Of a DNA stretch of 64,000 nucleotides, positions 43,803 through 51,095 are shown in pieces. The notes beneath the pieces were generated by a model. The model was not told the DNA's origin. It saw nothing but the letters and a program-made list of their open reading frames with translations, and did no database searches. Numbering within the stretch: position 1 is the stretch's first letter; each line of letters opens with the position of its first letter. Made by a program: the position numbers and the translations under genes. Source of the stretch: Paraburkholderia sacchari (GTDB lineage: Bacteria; Pseudomonadota; Gammaproteobacteria; Burkholderiales; Burkholderiaceae); contig NZ_JTDB02000008.1 in NCBI RefSeq assembly GCF_000785435.2, positions 124,001 to 188,000 of the forward strand, in the 5' to 3' direction.

Positions 43803-44512
43803 CGTCGCTCAGTAGCTTCGCAACCTTCACCATTTCGCGCGGCCACGAATCCGCGTCGCCGCCACTTTTTTTGCGCTGCGTTTTCGCGTTCGTCGGATGC
43901 GGCGGCGGTCGCCGCAAGGCGACAGGCGCGCGCCGACTGAGCGTTGTGTTTTTCTTGTGGTGTTATTGGTAGTTCTTGTAAGCCATATATAGAGGGCGGT
44001 TGAATGGTGCCGTTGCTGACATCATTCAATGCATCGTTTGGCACGTTTCGATGACCGCAAACGACACCATTCAATGCATCGTTTAGCACGTTTCGCGCGT
44101 CATTTTCCGTCGCCGGTTCGTTCCGAATAGTGTCGTTACTGGCACCATTCGAACGGCGTTGAATAGTGTCGTTACTGGCACTTTTCGCGCGCGCCATTTG
44201 CGCGACATCGGTTCGCGACATCGTGAACTGGTAGATGACGATGCGGTTGTGATAGCCGGTGCGACCGACCGCTTCAAGAACGCCTTCGGCGACGAATTCC
44301 TTCATGTACCGGCGCGCCGCGCGCACGCTTACGCCCGCTTCACTGGCAAGCGTGCTGATGTCGCGACCTTCCCTAAAACAAATGCGGTTGTCCAGTGCGT
44401 CAGCTTCCCACGCAAGGCACGCGAGAAACCATTTCCGTTCAGTCGGCATGTCGGCGAACTTCGTGGTCCCGTCCTTCGCGGACATGACCCATTTCATCGC
44501 GGGACCGCTCAT
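43799..44512 (-). CDS. Replication-initiator-like winged-helix protein with internal iterons
   Basis: 237 residues. The N-terminal 95 form a winged helix-turn-helix: LACLAWEADALDNRICF and ISTLASEAGVSVRAARRYMKEFVAEGVLEAVGR, the layout of phage O-type and other replication initiators (helix-turn-helix_36 type). The middle (about 115-175) is a set of short peptide repeats (SNDTI, NDALN) that result from DNA repeats, the iterons at 44002-44181. The C-terminus is Arg/Ala-rich. In lambda-type modules the origin lies inside the initiator gene in the same way. Function is inferred; a plain transcription regulator is possible. Confidence 0.65.
   Translation of the reverse strand: MSGPAMKWVMSAKDGTTKFADMPTERKWFLACLAWEADALDNRICFREGRDISTLASEAGVSVRAARRYMKEFVAEGVLEAVGRTGYHNRIVIYQFTMSRTDVAQMARAKSASNDTIQRRSNGASNDTIRNEPATENDARNVLNDALNGVVCGHRNVPNDALNDVSNGTIQPPSIYGLQELPITPQEKHNAQSARACRLAATAAASDERENAAQKKWRRRGFVAARNGEGCEATERR
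44002..44181. repeat. Iteron cluster, candidate origin of the element
   Basis: Two families. Family A: 28-bp copies at 44023-44050 and 44068-44095 (CATTCAATGCATCGTTT.. CACGTTTCG) differing at one base. Family B: identical 21-bp copies at 44125-44145 and 44161-44181 (GAATAGTGTCGTTACTGGCA..), 36 bp apart, with a diverged third copy at 44002-44027. An AT-rich stretch (43950-43995) borders the cluster and could be the unwinding region. Confidence 0.7.
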
Positions 44513-44600
44513 GACGCGCCCCCATCGCGCGCTTGCGCATCGCCGTTCGTCGCGGTACTGTGCGCATGACCCTCACAGGCCATGTGCTTTTCAGGTATCG

Positions 44601-44628
44601 CGCCCGCCCTTGTGCGGGCGTCTTTTTT
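44601..44628 (+). terminator. Plus-strand terminator opposite the initiator leader
   Basis: Stem CGCCCGC / GCGGGCG with a 6-nt loop and then TCTTTTTT. It is oriented on the plus strand, against all genes of the element, 90-115 nt upstream of the initiator-like start. No plus-strand gene precedes it, so it may end a small antisense RNA. The 127-nt gap holds no minus-strand gene. Confidence 0.7.
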
Positions 44629-44639
44629 CGGTGGCGTAT

Positions 44640-45389
44640 TCATACGGCTTCCGAAACGTTGTCGGCGGATTCTTTATGGTCGGCATCGGTCCCGCCGGGC
44701 AACCAGCGTCCGACATCGGCGGCACGCCGACGCGCACCTTCGCGACGGCTTTCGGGCATCGCTGCAATCACGGCTTCGATGCCGCGCTTGCCGACCTCGT
44801 ACTGAAGCACGTTCAGGAAGTCCCCGAGCATCCGCGCGGCTTCGGTCACGCGCCTTGTGGGTCTGAGCTTCGATGTATCCATCTTTACCGGAATCTCACC
44901 CGCATCGACAGTCGCAACCGTGGGCGCGGTCTTCTTCGCCGGTTGCTTCCGTGTCTTGCCGTCCGCACCTTGTCGCGCGGCCAACTTCATAATTTGGGAA
45001 GTTGATTCGAGGTCGGCGCGCACCTTGCCAACCGTCATGTCGGACACGCCAAGGTCTTTCGCGATTGCGTTGTCCGAACAGTCGGGCGTGTCCTTCAACT
45101 GGTCGGCAATCAGCGCGCGCCGCTGTTCACGCGTCAGCATCCGCCGCGCCGTGTTCAGGGTGCGGGCCATCGTTCGCTTCTGTTCGTCGGACAGACCATC
45201 GCGAACTTCACGCGGACATTCAACGCCGAGTTCGGCGGCAAGCTTTTGCCGGTGATGCCCGTCGATGACATCGCCGTGTTCATCGACAAGGATGGCAATC
45301 AGCACGCCATGCGCTTCGATGCTCGCGCGAAGTTCAGTATCTTCGACGGGCGTCAGCGGCGGCATAAGTTGAAACTTCGGGGCGGTCAT
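44640..45389 (-). CDS. ParB-like nuclease-domain protein
   Basis: 249 residues. N-terminal ParB/Srx fold: MPPLTPVEDTELRASIEAHGVLIAILVDEHGDVIDGHHRQKLAAELG, with the GHHR motif; then a helix-turn-helix (DNAIAKDLGVSDMTVGKVRADLE). The C-terminal 90 residues are basic and unassigned. No ParA partner is present, so a role in regulation or replication of the satellite is likelier than partition. AAGGGGG before ATG at 45389; follows the AlpA-like gene by 10 nt. Confidence 0.8.
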   Translation of the reverse strand: MTAPKFQLMPPLTPVEDTELRASIEAHGVLIAILVDEHGDVIDGHHRQKLAAELGVECPREVRDGLSDEQKRTMARTLNTARRMLTREQRRALIADQLKDTPDCSDNAIAKDLGVSDMTVGKVRADLESTSQIMKLAARQGADGKTRKQPAKKTAPTVATVDAGEIPVKMDTSKLRPTRRVTEAARMLGDFLNVLQYEVGKRGIEAVIAAMPESRREGARRRAADVGRWLPGGTDADHKESADNVSEAV

Positions 45390-45399
45390 GATCGCCCCC

Positions 45400-45690
45400 T
45401 TACGCAACATCGGCGGCGCGGCTACGTTCAATCACGCGTGCTTCCCATTCGCGCGCGGCGCGGTAGGGGATTAACACGCGCTTGCCAATCATCAGAACGT
45501 CCGGCGCGGTGCCGTCACGGCGCATGAAATAGAACGTGGACCGGTTGATGTTGTAGCGCTTGCAGAACGCTTCAATCGACATCGCGCCGTGTTCGGGGTC
45601 GTGCGTCGGTCCTTGCCATGCCTGAACGGACGCGGCGTCCGGCGTCGGGGCGTCGGGAATATCCGGTGTGCTGTGCGGTTTCGTCTTCAT
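45400..45690 (-). CDS. AlpA-like small regulator / excisionase
   Basis: 96 residues. A Pro/Asp-rich leader of about 38 is followed by an excisionase-like wHTH: MSIEAFCKRYNINRSTFYFMRRDGTAPDVLMIGKRVLIPYRAAREWEARV. This is the MerR-like fold of AlpA/Xis proteins, which switch on integrase or late genes and bend att DNA. First gene after the terminator at 45731, so it heads the main operon. GAGG before ATG at 45690. Confidence 0.75.
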   Translation of the reverse strand: MKTKPHSTPDIPDAPTPDAASVQAWQGPTHDPEHGAMSIEAFCKRYNINRSTFYFMRRDGTAPDVLMIGKRVLIPYRAAREWEARVIERSRAADVA

Positions 45691-45730
45691 GTCATGCCTC
45701 ACGTGGCGGGGTGTTTACGTGAGCATGGCA

Positions 45731-45763
45731 AACAAAAAAATGGCGTACCAAATGACGCCATTT
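45731..45763 (-). terminator. Terminator after the integrase operon
   Basis: On the minus strand, stem AAATGGCG / CGCCATTT with a 10-nt loop, followed by TTTTTTGTTT. It separates the integrase transcript from the AlpA-headed operon. Confidence 0.8.
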
Positions 45764-45778
45764 AATTTCTTCGCGTTT

Positions 45779-46249
45779 TCAGGGTTTATCCCTGAGCTTC
45801 TTCGGGCGTCCGCGCGCCAGTTGCGGAGTGATTTTGCGGATGGTGTCGGCGGGGATGCTGAAGCGTGTGACCAGTTGTTCACAGCGGTCTTTCTTGACGT
45901 TGACCCCGGCGCGCTTCAGTTCACGGTCAGCGCGAATGATGGCTTCGCGCATCTTCGCGGAAATGTGCGTGCGGGTCCGCTTGCCTTCGCTTTCCAGATT
46001 GCGAACGCGGGTGCGCACGGTTTCGAGGAATGCGGCTTCGCCGGTGAGCGCGCGCGCGAGCAGTGCGGCGAGCGCGTCGCACGCATCGTCCCGGTCATCT
46101 GTGCCGGTCAGGATGCCGTTAACGATTCCCCACGCTTCTCTGACCGTCACGACGCGCGGGAAGTCCAGCGGTTCATCGTATCCAACTTGCGCCGCGATTT
46201 TCCGATACTGCGTCTTGAGCGTCGGACGCTTGCGCTTCGCGGCGGTCAT
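45779..46249 (-). CDS. Hypothetical protein downstream of integrase, 156 aa
   Basis: Overlaps the end of the integrase gene by 77 nt in another frame, with AAGGTGG before its ATG at 46249. Helical and basic; the C-terminus is a short DNA-binding-like stretch (FSIPADTIRKITPQLARGRPKKLRDKP, AT-hook-like GRPKK). It may be an accessory recombination or regulatory protein. No family recognised. Confidence 0.6.
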   Translation of the reverse strand: MTAAKRKRPTLKTQYRKIAAQVGYDEPLDFPRVVTVREAWGIVNGILTGTDDRDDACDALAALLARALTGEAAFLETVRTRVRNLESEGKRTRTHISAKMREAIIRADRELKRAGVNVKKDRCEQLVTRFSIPADTIRKITPQLARGRPKKLRDKP

Positions 46250-47555
46250 GCGACCACCTTGCGACCCGTCTTCTTCGCGGCGCGGCGCGGCGCGGCGCGT
46301 TGAACGCCGTGTCGATTGCGGCGTGAAGATGGTCGGGCGCAAGGTGCGCGTATCGCAACACGGTCTTGATGTCCGAATGCCCGAGCAACGCGCGAACACG
46401 ATTCAGGTCGATGCCCGCCGCGACAAGCTTGCTCGCGTAATCGTGTCTGCAATCGTGAAACCTGAATCCCGTGATTTCCGCCGCTTCAAGCAACGCGTCC
46501 CATGCGTTGCCGAAGTCGGTCAGCGGCGCGTCGGTCTCCGGGTTGCCGAAGACATAGACCTTTTGCGCAAGCGGTCGCCATGCCGTGAAGCACTCGAAAA
46601 GTTCATCGGTAACCGGCACGTCGCGGCGTTCGTCATCTTTCGTGACGCCGCGCCGGACATGAATCGAGCGCATTTCAAAATCGACATTGGACCATTCGAG
46701 CGCAAGCAATTCGCCCTTACGCAAGCCGGAATTCAACGCGCAAATGACAAGCGGCTGAAGATGGTCGCAAAAACGCGTGTCGCGCAGTGACGGCAGCGGC
46801 TTCAATGCGCCGTTCGGGCGGGCGCGACGATGCGCGTTCGTTCTATGTCTCGCATCGCGCAACGATTCCTCGCGGGCTTCCATCGCCGCATACAGGCGGG
46901 CGCGTTCGTCGGCGGACAGGTAGCGAACCACGACATCAGCCTTCCCGTTGCGCTTGACCTTCTTCGCCGGGTTGTCGGCGATGTGTTTGGCATCCGTCGC
47001 CACGCGCGGCAAACCTTGCAGGGCGTGCAACTTGTTCGCGATGGTCTTCGGCTTGATGCCGGTCTTCGCCGCGCGCGACTTCCACTGTTCCAGCGTCCAC
47101 GACGTGAGGTCGTCAAGGGGGCGGTCCATCAGGTCGGCGAAGCTTGACGCAATCAGGTCCGCGTTCGCTTCGCTGATGTTGTTCGCGGTGAGGTATCCGC
47201 GATAGTCGCGTTCAAGGAATTCGCCGAGCGTCGGCACGCCGTGCGCCGCGCGCACGGTTTCGGCGTGACGCTTCTTCTGTTCGATGACGGCGGCCGTGTC
47301 GTGCTTGACCGGCGTTTCTTCAAGTTCCTTGCGCGCGGCTTCGCGCGCCGCCGAAGGTTGCATGGCCGGATAAGTCCCGATTTTCCGGCGAATGGACTTG
47401 CCGGTAACGTCACGGAAGCGGATGCCGAACTGGATTGCGCCGGTCGGCATCATGCGGGCGACGAAGCCGGTCAGGGCGGTGTCGGCGATTTCCTGAATCT
47501 TGCCGTTCGGCGTCAGGGTGCGGAGAAGGTCACGGCTGATAAGGGCTTTGGACAT
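46173..47555 (-). CDS. int: Tyrosine-type site-specific integrase
   Basis: 460 residues, phage/satellite integrase of the P4-like group: N-terminal DUF4102-like arm-binding domain (ALTGFVARMMPTGAIQFGIRFRDVTGK), SAM-like core-binding domain (about 120-215), and catalytic domain with Arg in LNSGLRKGELLAL, HDCRHDYAS (HxxR), LLGHSDIKTVLRYAHL (His and the nucleophile Tyr). The last 45 residues are Arg-rich and overlap the next gene. It lies beside attR, and two TTGGACA heptamers sit 13-30 bp before its start, so it may repress itself. It inserted the element into tRNA-fMet. Confidence 0.93.
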   Translation of the reverse strand: MSKALISRDLLRTLTPNGKIQEIADTALTGFVARMMPTGAIQFGIRFRDVTGKSIRRKIGTYPAMQPSAAREAARKELEETPVKHDTAAVIEQKKRHAETVRAAHGVPTLGEFLERDYRGYLTANNISEANADLIASSFADLMDRPLDDLTSWTLEQWKSRAAKTGIKPKTIANKLHALQGLPRVATDAKHIADNPAKKVKRNGKADVVVRYLSADERARLYAAMEAREESLRDARHRTNAHRRARPNGALKPLPSLRDTRFCDHLQPLVICALNSGLRKGELLALEWSNVDFEMRSIHVRRGVTKDDERRDVPVTDELFECFTAWRPLAQKVYVFGNPETDAPLTDFGNAWDALLEAAEITGFRFHDCRHDYASKLVAAGIDLNRVRALLGHSDIKTVLRYAHLAPDHLHAAIDTAFNAPRRAAPRRRRVARWSHDRREAQASDAQDAVSENRGASWIR

Positions 47556-47567
47556 GGATTGCGTGCG

Positions 47568-47585
47568 TTGGACAATTTTTGGACA
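47568..47585 (+). promoter_or_regulatory. Candidate integrase arm sites at the right end
   Basis: TTGGACA at 47568-47574 and 47579-47585, matching the pair at 37426-37443. They fall in the integrase promoter region. Confidence 0.5.
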
Positions 47586-47688
47586 CTGCCAGCCTGCAAC
47601 AGAGGGCAACGCTAGGCCCCAATATACACCTAAGCCATTGATTTCAAAGCACTATGAAACGCGGTCCAGCGCACACAAACTGGTTAAA

Positions 47689-47733
47689 TCGGGCTCATAA
47701 CCCGAAGGTCGTAGGTTCCTACCCCCGCAACCA
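47689..47733 (+). repeat. attR: displaced tRNA-fMet 3' half with a 5-nt deletion
   Basis: Matches 37316-37365 except that AAATC of the T-loop (37346-37350) is missing: GTAGGTTC is joined straight to CTACCCCCGC. It has no 5' half and is not a tRNA gene. Confidence 0.9.
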
Positions 47734-48100
47734 GACATCGCAAGATGTCTGTCGAAACGAAAATCCGTCGTATCAATCAACCCGCCGCGAGCGGGTTTTT
47801 TGTTTTCCACAGCCCGCATCAGTCCTTGCCGCCGGGCGATCGTTTCCTGTACGCACCTCCATTCACAGCGGCTTCTCCAGCCGGGTGCCTGCATTCGCAG
47901 CCACGCCAGCATCGAATTGACTGCCGACAATTCACGGCGATTTCGAGCTTTCTCTGCGGTTCCGATGCCCTTAACCTTCCTGCGCATCGCGGCATGCACC
48001 TCGATGCATCCGCTGTGGCCGGCTTCGTCTTTTCCGTCTATGCCGCGCCTTTCTGCCGACATCCCCATCCAGTTCACCGCACTGCGTCGAGCAGCAGCTC
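47734..48100. other. Right flank of the element
   Basis: Chromosomal DNA formerly just behind tRNA-fMet. It holds a 7-bp hairpin AGACATC-GATGTCT (47733-47750) and a terminator at 47779-47801 (AACCCGC / GCGGGTT, then T-run), the original end of the tRNA transcript. No gene is seen before 48101. Confidence 0.6.
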
Positions 48101-50200
48101 ATGAAGAAAGCTACCACTCTACAAAATCACCACTCCGCGCTCGAACGCGTCCTGGACAGCTTCGGCGAGGCGGGTGAGTCCGATATCGCCTTGTTCAACG
48201 AACTTGTCAGTTGCGTGCGTCCGCAACGAGTTAACGGCAGCGATGCCGCCCGTCATGCAATCCATACGCTGTGCTTTCTGCTCGAACACCGGGAGGACTA
48301 CCGGGCCGCGCTGCGCCGTGCACTTTTGCGCCTGCTCTCGGAGCGCAAACAAGTCTCGCTATATGCGGATGTCGGCATCTTTCCGAACAATGGCTTTTTC
48401 ACCGAAGTCGCGCATCGGCTCGTTCGAAGCACGCTGCTGCCCGATCTGTTCGACCTGAGCCAGCTGCGAGACGTGATCGCCAAGATCTTCAAGCGTGCGA
48501 GCGACCATGTATGGGTGCGCGACGTCGGTGTCGATGCATGGGCCGATCTGCTGCGCGCGCTGCGTTTTGACGAGGCTTCCGGCGATGCCGGCGCTTGCGA
48601 CGCGCCAGGCGAAATACGACCGCAGAGCCAATTGCTCGAAGCGCTGCGCGTGCTGTCGTACCGGATTGCCGCGATTGGTCTCGAACCCGAGGTGGTTAGG
48701 CATGATTCGTCGCTCGAATCGGCGTATTCGCCGTTCATTGCGCAAAACCAGGAGATGCTGGCCTACCTTGCCCGCTTCGAGGCGACGTCTGGCGATACAT
48801 CCGCTTCGAACGCTTTGCACGCGGGCGGCGCCGACAAGGCGCATCTCGTGGTGCTGCTCGACCAGTGCCGCAAGGTCGGCGAGCGGATCCGCAGGCGTGC
48901 GGCGCATGCAGGCACGAGCGTTTCGCTGACGCTTCATCTTTTGCGGCTCAAGCAGCATCTTGTGCGCGCCGAATTGCTGATCGACGTGGTGGATGCGTTG
49001 CGCGAGCGGCGCGGCGCCGACACCGTGCTGCCCATGATCGCGGAACTGGCCTCGGGTTTGATCCAGGCGGAATGCTGCCGCAACAATCTGCGCGATTACT
49101 TCCGCCAGAATGTCGAGCTGATCGCGCTGCGGGTAACCGAGAACGCCGGCCATGCTGGCGAGCACTATATCGCATCGAGCCGTAAGGATTACTTTGCGAT
49201 ACTGCGCTCGTCGCTGCTTGGCGGCTTCATCATCGGCTTCATGTCGGCGTTCAAGTTCCTGATCGCGGGATGGGGCTGGACGCCGCTCAACGAGTCCATT
49301 GGTTTCGGCCTGAATTATGGCCTCGGCTTCGTGCTGATCCATATCCTGCACGGCACGGTGGCGACCAAGCAGCCCGCGATGACCGCGCACGTGCTCGCCG
49401 CGGCCATCAAGGACAATAGCCGCAAAGGCGGACGCGATCTCGACCATCTCGTCACGCTGATCGTGCGCACCATGCGCAGCCAGGCTGCGGCGATCTTCGG
49501 TAACGTCGCGCTGGCCGTGCCGGTGGCGATGTTGATCGGGTTCATGTATCGGCAACTGATGGGCCATCCGTTCATCAGCCCCCACAGGGCCGCCGATCTG
49601 CTCAGCGAGGTGGCATTCAAGCCGTCGACGCTCGCCTATGCCGCGATCGCGGGCGTTTGTCTGTTTCTAGCCGGCCAGATCAACGGCTATTGCGACAACG
49701 TATGTGCTTACGAGCGGATACCCGAGCGCATAATGCACATCCGCTGGGCGCGGCGTCTGTTTGGCGAGCGCAAGCTGTGGCACATCGCGAATTATGTGAA
49801 AGGCAATCTCGGCGCGTTGATCGGCAACTTCGTGTTCGGTTTCATGCTGAGCGCCGTATGGGGCGCCGGCATGCTGTTCGGCTTGCCGCTCGATATTCGG
49901 CACGTTGCATTCGCGTCGACCTATTCGGGCTTCGCGAGCGTTTCGCTCGATTTCGCGGCGCCGCCCGCATTGTTGCTGATGGCCATGGCAGGCATATGGG
50001 CGATCGGCGCGATCAACCTGTTCGTCAGCTTCAGCCTCGCAATGTGGGTCGCGCTGCGCGCGCGCAGCGTGACTTTCGCTGAAACGCGGCGGTTGTTCGG
50101 CGATGTGTTGCGGCATCTGCGCAATAACCCGAAAGAATTCATTTTCCCGCCTCGAACGCACGTTGCCGCTCACTCCGATGCGCCAGGCGGATCGGACTGA
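48101..50200 (+). CDS. COG4389 'site-specific recombinase' family membrane protein
   Basis: 699 residues. The annotation name of this family is site-specific recombinase (Gcr), but the sequence has no tyrosine or serine recombinase motif. The first half is soluble and helical; the second half (about 365-660) has several membrane segments (SLLGGFIIGFMSAFKFLIAGWGWTPLNESIGFGLNYGLGFVLIHILHGTVATKQPAMTAH region and later). It lies outside the att sites and is a chromosomal gene, common in beta-proteobacteria. True function unknown. ATG at 48101 has no strong ribosome site. Confidence 0.75.
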   Translation: MKKATTLQNHHSALERVLDSFGEAGESDIALFNELVSCVRPQRVNGSDAARHAIHTLCFLLEHREDYRAALRRALLRLLSERKQVSLYADVGIFPNNGFFTEVAHRLVRSTLLPDLFDLSQLRDVIAKIFKRASDHVWVRDVGVDAWADLLRALRFDEASGDAGACDAPGEIRPQSQLLEALRVLSYRIAAIGLEPEVVRHDSSLESAYSPFIAQNQEMLAYLARFEATSGDTSASNALHAGGADKAHLVVLLDQCRKVGERIRRRAAHAGTSVSLTLHLLRLKQHLVRAELLIDVVDALRERRGADTVLPMIAELASGLIQAECCRNNLRDYFRQNVELIALRVTENAGHAGEHYIASSRKDYFAILRSSLLGGFIIGFMSAFKFLIAGWGWTPLNESIGFGLNYGLGFVLIHILHGTVATKQPAMTAHVLAAAIKDNSRKGGRDLDHLVTLIVRTMRSQAAAIFGNVALAVPVAMLIGFMYRQLMGHPFISPHRAADLLSEVAFKPSTLAYAAIAGVCLFLAGQINGYCDNVCAYERIPERIMHIRWARRLFGERKLWHIANYVKGNLGALIGNFVFGFMLSAVWGAGMLFGLPLDIRHVAFASTYSGFASVSLDFAAPPALLLMAMAGIWAIGAINLFVSFSLAMWVALRARSVTFAETRRLFGDVLRHLRNNPKEFIFPPRTHVAAHSDAPGGSD

Positions 50201-50235
50201 CCCTCTCCCGGGCTCGTTGGGCGCTTGGAAGCCCT

Positions 50236-50928
50236 TCATTTGAGCGCCCAATCCACAGCCGCCTGTGCATGCAGCGCTGTCGTATCGAACACTGGCAGCG
50301 CCGAGTCCTCGGGTTTGATCAGCAGCGTAATTTCCGTGCAGCCGAGTATGACAGCTTGCGCGCCCCGCGCCGCGAGCGCTTCGATCACGCGCTGATACAC
50401 GCCGCGCGATTCCGCTTTTACGACGCCATGACAGAGTTCATCGTAGATGATGCGATGCACGTCCACGCGCTCGCGCTCGTCGGGCACGATCGCCTCGATG
50501 CCGTGCACGCTGCGCAGCCGGCCTGTATAGAAGTCCTGTTCCATCGTATAGCGCGTGCCGAGCAAACCCACGCGCGTCACGCCCGCGGCGCGCAACGCGT
50601 CGCCGGTCGGATCGGCGATATGCAGGAAGGGGATCGCAATCGCCGCTTCGATCGATGCGCACACGCGATGCATCGTGTTGGTCGCCAGCAGTACGAGATC
50701 GGCGCCGCCGCGTTCCAGTTGCGTGGCCGCCTGCGCCATCTGCAGGCCCAGGGCATCCCAGTCGCCCGCGCGCTGCAACGCTTCGACATCGGCGAAATCG
50801 ACGGTTGCCATGAGGCTGCGCGCGTTGTGATGACCGCCGAGCCGCGCCTTCGCGTAGCGGTTCAGCAGCCGGTAATACTCCGCCGACGACTCCCAGCTCA
50901 TCCCGCCAATCACACCGATCGTCTTCAT
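50236..50928 (-). CDS. Aspartate/glutamate racemase family protein
   Basis: 230 residues of the Asp/Glu racemase superfamily (YgeA-like). The two catalytic cysteines' regions are seen as LLATNTMHRV (the first site has Thr, as in YgeA-type proteins) and ILGCTEITLLI. Start MKTIGVIGGMSWESSAEYYRLLN is diagnostic of the subfamily. With Thr in place of the first cysteine it may work on another substrate (broad-specificity amino-acid racemase) or one-sidedly. Divergent from dinB. Confidence 0.88.
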   Translation of the reverse strand: MKTIGVIGGMSWESSAEYYRLLNRYAKARLGGHHNARSLMATVDFADVEALQRAGDWDALGLQMAQAATQLERGGADLVLLATNTMHRVCASIEAAIAIPFLHIADPTGDALRAAGVTRVGLLGTRYTMEQDFYTGRLRSVHGIEAIVPDERERVDVHRIIYDELCHGVVKAESRGVYQRVIEALAARGAQAVILGCTEITLLIKPEDSALPVFDTTALHAQAAVDWALK

Positions 50929-51069
50929 CGCCAGTCCCGCATTTGATTGAAATGATCGGACGAGTATAGGCGTGCCCGCGCAGCTGTACAGGTACGGTCC
51001 AGTACGCCTGCCGCAGTACGGCGAGACAGACAAGATCCGGGCGCGCGGACAGTTTTCTTGAAAATAGCA

Positions 51070-51085
51070 CTGTGTTTTTGTACAG
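51070..51085 (+). promoter_or_regulatory. LexA box of dinB
   Basis: CTG-TGTTTTTGTA-CAG has the CTG-N10-CAG form of proteobacterial SOS boxes. It lies just ahead of the chosen dinB start. Confidence 0.8.
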
Positions 51086-51095
51086 TATCGGTACT

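Noticed and set aside
47689..47733. A second tRNA-Met gene
   Set aside because: Only the 3' half is present and the T-loop has lost 5 nt; it is the displaced attachment-site copy.
48101..50200. The COG4389 'recombinase' as part of the mobile element
   Set aside because: It lies outside the att repeat, on the other strand, and has no recombinase motif.
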